Shown here: positions 59,591 through 64,000 of the stretch, in pieces
Layout of the letters: each line of letters begins with the position of its first letter
Position numbering within the stretch: the first letter of the stretch is position 1
DNA from: Cerasicoccus sp. TK19100
GTDB taxonomy: Bacteria; Verrucomicrobiota; Verrucomicrobiia; Opitutales; Cerasicoccaceae
Length of the DNA: 64,000 bases
Direction of reading: 5' to 3'
NCBI RefSeq assembly: GCF_027257155.1
Contig: NZ_JAPWDU010000005.1
Span: forward strand, 1 to 64,000
The notes under the pieces: model-generated
Database searches by the model: none
The model's input: the letters and a program-made list of their open reading frames with translations, nothing else
What the model was told of the DNA's origin: nothing
Made by a program: the position numbers and the translations under genes

Positions 59591-61177
59591 GTGTCCCAAC
59601 GCCTGAAAAGCATGATTACCGTCTCCGCCAGCGTGCTGGGCTCTCGCGTGCTCGGGCTGCTGCGGGATTCGCTGACGGCGGCATTCCTGGGGGTTTCGTT
59701 GGCCAGCAATGCCTTTATTTTCGCCTTTCTGGTGCCGAATCTCTTTCGACGGATGTTTGGCGAAGGCGCGCTGACCTCGGCCTTCGTGCCCGTGCTGTCT
59801 GACCACGCCAACCACGGTGACGAGCGCGCTTTTCGCTTTGTAAACCAGGTGCTGCTTCGGCTGGCGATCCTGACGGTGGGCATCATGGCGGTTCTCTGTG
59901 TGTTGTTTTTTGGTGGGGCGATTTTAATCAAAAACGTCTGGCTGGGGCCGGACGGGTGGACCAAGCCCATTGCTGAACAGTGGCAGCTGGGCGCAGTTTT
60001 GAGCGTCGTGATGATGCCCTACATGCCGATGATCTGCGTGACGGCGATTCTTGGCGCGGTGCTCAATGTGCGCAGCCGCTTTGCCGTGCCAGCGCTCTCG
60101 AATATGCTGCTCAATGTCGGCATGATTGCGGCGCTGCTCATCGGCGGCCTGATGATGCATTTGCCGGCGATTGAGCTCGTCTGGGTGTTGACGATTGGCG
60201 TGCTCGCGGGCGGCGTGATGCAACTGGCCACGGCGATCTGGGCGCTCTGGCGCGAGGGCTGGCGGCCCAGAATCGAGCGCGGGCCGGTGGAGGGCATGGA
60301 CGAGCTGAAGCGCCTCTTCATTCCCGGACTCTGGGGCGCAGCGATCTTGCAGATTAACATACTCGTCTCGCGGTTGCTGGCCTTCGGGCTCAACGAAACG
60401 GCGACGACGACGCTTAACTACGCCAACCGTCTGATCGAGCTGCCGCTGGGTATCTTTGCGGTGGCGATCTCCACGGTGATTTTCCCGCAGATGAGCGCCA
60501 TGGTTTCCGCCAAAGACCGCGAGGGCCTCGTGGAAAGCTACGGGCACGGCCTGAGGATGACGCTGGCGCTAACGATGCCGGCCGCCGTGGGCCTGATCGT
60601 GCTCAATGAGCCCGTCCTGCGGATGCTGTTTCAATGGGGGCGCTTCAGCGAGGGTGATGTCGCCATGACTGGTCCGCTGTTAATGATTCTGGCCGCGACG
60701 ACGCCGTTTTTCGCCGTGAGCAGTTTTATCACGCGCGGCTTCCATGCGTTTAAGGACACGAAAACGCCGGTTGCCTGTGCACTGGTGGCGTTTGTGGTTA
60801 ACGCGGGCCTCGGCGCGGTGTTGATGTTCCCACTGGAGGCCAAGGGGCTTGCCTTGGCGAATCTGCTTTCATCGCTCGCACTAACGTTTTTCCTCGCCCG
60901 TGGCATCGTGAAGAAAAAGCCGGAGCTGTCCGGCATTCGCCTGATGCGCGCGGTGGGCAAGATCACGGTATCTGCCATCGGGATGGCGGCGGCCACCTAT
61001 GGTATGCTGTTGGCGGTTGGCGCGCTGATGGGCGAGACGAAACAAGCGGCCTTCGTGGCCTGCGGCGTGATCATCCCGGCAGGCGCGGCGGTGTATTTCG
61101 CGATTTTATTTGCGCTGAAGTTTGAAGACAGCGCGGAGATCCTGAAGCTGATCCGTCGCGTGCTGAAGCGGGGTTAG
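59591..61177 (+). CDS. murJ: Lipid II flippase MurJ
   Basis: 528 residues with about 14 membrane helices, MOP/MVF superfamily. The N-terminus LGSRVLGLLRDSLTAAFLG and VPNLFRRMFGEGALTSAFVPVL is typical. NYANRLIELPLGIFAVAISTVIFPQMS and SSFITRGFHAFKDTKTPV also match. It flips lipid II for the septal and lateral synthases. GTG start at 59591 fits the family N-terminus. ATG 59612 would trim it. Divergent from pta. Confidence 0.94.
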   Translation: MSQRLKSMITVSASVLGSRVLGLLRDSLTAAFLGVSLASNAFIFAFLVPNLFRRMFGEGALTSAFVPVLSDHANHGDERAFRFVNQVLLRLAILTVGIMAVLCVLFFGGAILIKNVWLGPDGWTKPIAEQWQLGAVLSVVMMPYMPMICVTAILGAVLNVRSRFAVPALSNMLLNVGMIAALLIGGLMMHLPAIELVWVLTIGVLAGGVMQLATAIWALWREGWRPRIERGPVEGMDELKRLFIPGLWGAAILQINILVSRLLAFGLNETATTTLNYANRLIELPLGIFAVAISTVIFPQMSAMVSAKDREGLVESYGHGLRMTLALTMPAAVGLIVLNEPVLRMLFQWGRFSEGDVAMTGPLLMILAATTPFFAVSSFITRGFHAFKDTKTPVACALVAFVVNAGLGAVLMFPLEAKGLALANLLSSLALTFFLARGIVKKKPELSGIRLMRAVGKITVSAIGMAAATYGMLLAVGALMGETKQAAFVACGVIIPAGAAVYFAILFALKFEDSAEILKLIRRVLKRG

Positions 61178-61184
61178 GTCGAAG

Positions 61185-61251
61185 CGTAGCACAGGCGTCT
61201 CGCCTGTGTAAATTAGTTGGATTGGTGAACAGGCGAGACGCCTATTCTACG
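61185..61251. repeat. REPIN-like inverted repeat, GTAG family
   Basis: 67 bases starting 7 bases after the murJ stop. The left arm CGTAGCACAGGCGTCTCG continues CCTGT. The right arm is its inverse with two mismatches. Each arm is GTAG plus a 7-base hairpin (ACAGGCG-TCT-CGCCTGT). The spacer is about 20 bases. Confidence 0.9.
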
Positions 61252-61280
61252 AACTGCAAACTACTTCCACCCATCCACCA

Positions 61281-61311
61281 CCTTTTTCCTTTAATCTTTT
61301 TCCTTTAATCT
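61281..61311 (+). repeat. 31-nt pyrimidine-rich leader, copy 2
   Basis: Identical to 50772-50802: CC, then two units of TTTTTCCTTTAATC, then T. It ends 15 bases before the rnhC ATG. Confidence 0.85.
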
Positions 61312-61326
61312 TTTATCTCCCTCCTC

Positions 61327-62322
61327 ATGCCCAAGCGCAAGAAACAGCCAGAGCCCGAAGAAGAGGGACCCAAGAAAAAGACGCTCTACACGATTAAAAT
61401 CACCGACGAGCAGATGATGCTCGTTAAGGAGTGGTGCGAGAAGCGGCTGTGGGAATTTTACGCGGTCGATTACGCCTACTTCGGCTACAAGGGGGACCAG
61501 GTGAACATCGTCGGCTACGAGTCGGGCAAGCTCGTGGTGCAGGGCAAAAAGACCGAAGACTGGGTGACCTTCGTGCTCGAAGGTGAAATTACCCATGACC
61601 CCAAAATGGGCTACGACGAGGTCAACAACCCCGAGTGGTTCACTGATCACGCCGGGCTCGACGAGTCGGGCAAGGGTGACCTGTTTGGGCCACTGGTGTC
61701 GTGCTGCGTGATCGCCACGGGCGACATGGTCACCGAGTGGCGTGAAAAGGGCATCCAGGACTCGAAGAAAATCACCAGCGACAAGGCCATCCTCAAGCTG
61801 GATAAAATCATTACCGAGACCAAGGGCGTCGTCGTGAAGCGCATGTGCCTGCGTATGGCGAAATACAACGAGCTCTACACCAAATTTGGCAGTAACCTTA
61901 ACCGCCTGCTGGCCTGGCAACACGCCAAGTGCCTCGAAGCCGCGCTCGACGAAAAGAAGGTCAAATGGGGCCTGCTGGACCAGTTTTCCAAGCAGCCGCT
62001 TGTGCAGCGCGCTTTGACCAAGGACCACTACGCGGCGACTGAGTTCGACCTGCAAATGCGCACCAAGGCGGAGTCCGATCCCGTGGTTGCGGCGGCGTCG
62101 ATTTGCGCGCGCGCGGAGTTTGTCCGCCGCATGGCCGCGCTGTCCAAGGAGGCGGATATTCCGCTGGCCAAAGGTGCCAGCAAGAAAGTGAAGGATCAGG
62201 CCAAGGAGATCGTTAAAAAATTTGGCGACGCCCGCCTCGGCGATTTTGCCAAACTCCACTTCCGCACCGCCTTCGAGGCCCGCGGCCTTCCCGTGCCCGA
62301 GAAGAAGGTGTGGAAGGGGTAG
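61327..62322 (+). CDS. rnhC: Ribonuclease HIII
   Basis: 331 residues. The N-terminal TBP-like substrate-recognition domain (about 20-100) is followed by the catalytic domain with D112-E-S-G-K-G-D, the signature of HIII over HII. CLRMAKYNELY and the DQFSKQPLVQRALTKDHYAATEFDLQMRTKAESDPVVAAASICARAEFVRRM region hold the other acidic ligands. It cleaves RNA in RNA-DNA hybrids. Short Lys/Pro/Glu-rich start. No adjacent partner. Confidence 0.94.
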   Translation: MPKRKKQPEPEEEGPKKKTLYTIKITDEQMMLVKEWCEKRLWEFYAVDYAYFGYKGDQVNIVGYESGKLVVQGKKTEDWVTFVLEGEITHDPKMGYDEVNNPEWFTDHAGLDESGKGDLFGPLVSCCVIATGDMVTEWREKGIQDSKKITSDKAILKLDKIITETKGVVVKRMCLRMAKYNELYTKFGSNLNRLLAWQHAKCLEAALDEKKVKWGLLDQFSKQPLVQRALTKDHYAATEFDLQMRTKAESDPVVAAASICARAEFVRRMAALSKEADIPLAKGASKKVKDQAKEIVKKFGDARLGDFAKLHFRTAFEARGLPVPEKKVWKG

Positions 62323-62415
62323 CGTGTTGAGTCTGTGACAGAGGCTTATTTAGGCCTTTGATCGATGCTTGTTTAGGCTGAAAAGGCCGAATTTTGATAA
62401 ATTAGCATTTATTCT

Positions 62416-62442
62416 TTGACGAATTGGCGATTTTTGTATAAC
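62416..62442 (+). promoter_or_regulatory. Candidate promoter of the last PEP-CTERM gene
   Basis: TTGACG (62416-62421) and TATAAC (62437-62442) separated by 15 bases, in an AT-rich 172-base gap. The spacer is short, so this is uncertain. Confidence 0.35.
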
Positions 62443-62494
62443 GATTTAGTTAACATTGATTCGTTCTTCTTATCATCAACTCAATACTACCCCT

Positions 62495-63379
62495 ATGAAA
62501 AGTACACTACCGGTTAACCCGCTCTTTACCAACAAGCTTGGCGCTCGCTTGTTGATCTCTGCATCACTGATACTTGGTGTCTCCTCGGCTGCCCATGCCG
62601 ATACTTTGGCCTATGATGGATTTGGCGTTGGTGGCGATGGTTATACTGATGGCGCTGGAATCAGCGGTAACGGCAATGGCACGGGATGGGCAGGAGCCTG
62701 GACCGGTGGCTCGCAGTATGCGACGGTCACCGGGAGTATCGCGCCCAGCTCGGTTGAGAGCGAGAACGGCATGGTTACCTTTGGCGATGGGACGTCCAGC
62801 CAAGCTTTGGGACGCCAGTATAATGCTAGTTTCAGCGCCAGCGGCCTCACGGAAGGGTGGGCCAGTTGGACGGTTCAGCGAAATGGTTTGCGCGAGTTCC
62901 GGCTAAATCCTTTTGCGACTAACACCACCGGTGCGGGTCAGTTTATGGGGATCCACGCGGAAAATTTCAGCACTACGTTGGTGGCGAACATCCGTTTCGG
63001 CTCGGCAGCAGACATCGCTGTAGGCACCTCGTTTGAAATGGCCGAAGACACCAGCTATTTCATGGTGGCGCAGGCGCTGCTGAACTCCAGCGGCACGCCC
63101 GATACCTTCAATGTCTGGATTTTTGAATCGAGCAGTTACACGGGTGCCGCGCTCGGGACACCGACGATTTCGGTTTCGCACGACTCCGACCACACTTTTA
63201 ACTCTTGGTCGATGACTGACCAGAACCCGCAAGGAAACACCGCGAATGTCATTTATGACGAGTTCCGCCTCGGTGAATCTTTTGCAGACGTGTCTGGCGT
63301 TGTGCCCGAGCCCTCGACTTACGCGCTTTTGGCCGGTGTGGCTTGTGTCGGCGTAGCCTTTTTGCGTCGCCGCAAGTAA
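62495..63379 (+). CDS. PEP-CTERM sorting-domain protein
   Basis: 294 residues. A long-headed signal peptide (MKSTLPVNPLFTNKLGARL, hydrophobic LLISASLILGVSSAAHA) is followed by a LamG/concanavalin-like beta-sandwich region (TLAYDGFGVGGDGYTDG, NIRFGSAADIAVGTSFEM, VIYDEFRLGESFADVSG). The C-terminus is VPEPSTYALLAGVACVGVAFLRRRK. Ligand unknown. ATG 62495 is chosen. The stop of the convergent truA follows 16 bases later. Confidence 0.85.
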   Translation: MKSTLPVNPLFTNKLGARLLISASLILGVSSAAHADTLAYDGFGVGGDGYTDGAGISGNGNGTGWAGAWTGGSQYATVTGSIAPSSVESENGMVTFGDGTSSQALGRQYNASFSASGLTEGWASWTVQRNGLREFRLNPFATNTTGAGQFMGIHAENFSTTLVANIRFGSAADIAVGTSFEMAEDTSYFMVAQALLNSSGTPDTFNVWIFESSSYTGAALGTPTISVSHDSDHTFNSWSMTDQNPQGNTANVIYDEFRLGESFADVSGVVPEPSTYALLAGVACVGVAFLRRRK

Positions 63380-63394
63380 GTCTAGCGACCGGGT

Positions 63395-64000
63395 TTAATA
63401 ATACACGCGCTCCAGCCACAGCCCTTTAGACGGGGCGGTGGCGACGCGGTTTGTGCGCTCGCGGCTTTCTAAAATCGTGCGAACTTCAGCTGGAGTGAGC
63501 TTGCCTAAGCCAACCTCTACCAATGTGCCCGCCAAGCTGCGGACCATCTTGTAGAGGTAGCCACTGGCCTCGGTGACGAGGGTCAGTGTGGGGCCTTCAC
63601 GATGGACCTCCAGCGTGCGCATGTCCTTGATGGGGTTGTCCTCGGAGCCGTCGCCGCGGTTGGCACCGAAGGCGGTGAAATCATGCTGCCCAAGGAGCTG
63701 CGCGGCAGCGGTGTTCATCGCAGATTCGTCTAGACGGCGTCGGCCGAGCTCCCAGCAATAGCGAGCATCCCATGGGCGCGCCCAGCCTTCATAAAATCGG
63801 TAGGCATAGCGCTTACCAGTTGCGGAGAATCGGGCGTGAAAATCGTCCGCCGCCGGTTCAACTTGATAGACCTGAATGCCGGCCGGCAGACCGCTGCGGA
63901 AGGCGCGTTCGAGCTTGTCCGCGCCGTGTTCCCAGTCGGCTTTGAAATTGAACGTCTGCGCTTTGGCGTGGACCCCGGCATCGGTGCGACCGCTGCCATG
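63395..64000 (-). CDS. truA: tRNA pseudouridine(38-40) synthase TruA, cut by window end
   Basis: 201 residues are visible on the minus strand, the gene continuing past 64000. The frame is open throughout and reads HGSGRTDAGVHAKAQ close to the window end. That is the TruA catalytic motif, with the nucleophilic Asp in G-R-T-D-A-G-V-H-A. RFSATGKRYAYRFYEG and LLGQHDFTAFGANRG, then YLYKMVRSLAGTLVEVGLGK, follow. It modifies U38-40 of tRNA anticodon loops. The missing part is the N-terminal strand region. Confidence 0.95.
   Translation of the reverse strand, partial: HGSGRTDAGVHAKAQTFNFKADWEHGADKLERAFRSGLPAGIQVYQVEPAADDFHARFSATGKRYAYRFYEGWARPWDARYCWELGRRRLDESAMNTAAAQLLGQHDFTAFGANRGDGSEDNPIKDMRTLEVHREGPTLTLVTEASGYLYKMVRSLAGTLVEVGLGKLTPAEVRTILESRERTNRVATAPSKGLWLERVYY

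Noticed and set aside
63730-63999. A separate small gene, or a frameshifted truA, near the window end
   Set aside because: Reading the minus strand in the truA frame from 63718 up to 64000 gives an uninterrupted protein with the G-R-T-D-A-G-V-H-A motif. truA is intact and simply cut by the window.
1-64000. tRNA, rRNA, riboswitch, prophage or transposase genes
   Set aside because: I looked for them and recognised none. Absence by eye is not proof, particularly for small RNAs. tRNAscan-SE and Rfam searches would decide.

Overview
The window looks like chromosomal DNA of a Gram-negative, peptidoglycan-containing bacterium. My best guess is Verrucomicrobiota, class Opitutia (Puniceicoccales/Opitutales-like). 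This is inferred from four proteins with PEP-CTERM sorting tails, a Planctomycetes-Verrucomicrobia style pilin-like protein (AFTLVELLVV), a formylglycine-type sulfatase, a dcw cluster with a MurC-MurB fusion, and a divergent FtsZ. No rRNA, tRNA, CRISPR, prophage or transposase gene was recognised. No gene-free stretch exceeds 300 bases.

Layout. 0.2-6.3 kb: mostly minus-strand accessory and housekeeping genes (methyltransferase, two ACT-domain proteins, ICMT-like membrane protein, ferritin, PEP-CTERM protein, HTH-MBL hydrolase) and a plus-strand lipoprotein. 6.4-10.3 kb: trmH, rpsU, a lipoprotein, a PEP-CTERM protein and a tlyA-family gene. 10.4-30.0 kb: one long co-directional division and cell-wall (dcw) cluster: mraZ, rsmH, ftsL-like, ftsI, murE, murF, mraY, murD, LysM lipoprotein, ftsW, murG, murC-murB fusion, ddl, ftsQ, ftsA, ftsZ. 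It starts behind three MraZ boxes at exact 10-bp spacing, and most genes overlap or nearly touch. 30.1-38.1 kb: uup, sulfatase, zinc-ribbon protein, PEP-CTERM trypsin-like protease, two glycosyltransferases and an SDR. 38.2-42.3 kb: two PilT-type ATPases flanking a VOC-fold gene, then a pilin-like gene. 42.4-55.0 kb: purH, trpA, pgi, envelope-associated small proteins, rsmI, ppx, a DUF4380-like protein, fmt, a LysM protein, parB, secG and a LolA-like protein. 55.2-64.0 kb: trpF plus an MFS permease, a phosphotransacetylase split into two genes, murJ, rnhC, a PEP-CTERM protein, and truA cut by the window end.

How it fits together. The dcw cluster encodes the cytoplasmic route from UDP-MurNAc to lipid II (MurB, C, D, E, F, Ddl, MraY, MurG), the septal synthase pair FtsW/FtsI, and the FtsQ/FtsL/FtsA/FtsZ divisome core. 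murJ (lipid II flippase) lies 30 kb downstream. MurE carries the DNPR signature of meso-diaminopimelate-adding enzymes. The FtsZ T7 loop lacks the usual second catalytic aspartate (Met219 instead).

The strongest unexplained signal is between the genes. At least five unrelated REPIN-like inverted repeats, several with GTAG or GGAG next to a small hairpin, sit just after stop codons. A second class consists of inverted repeats whose arms are built from tandem short words. A 31-nt pyrimidine-rich leader occurs identically just upstream of both fmt and rnhC. No mobilising (RAYT) transposase is present in the window.
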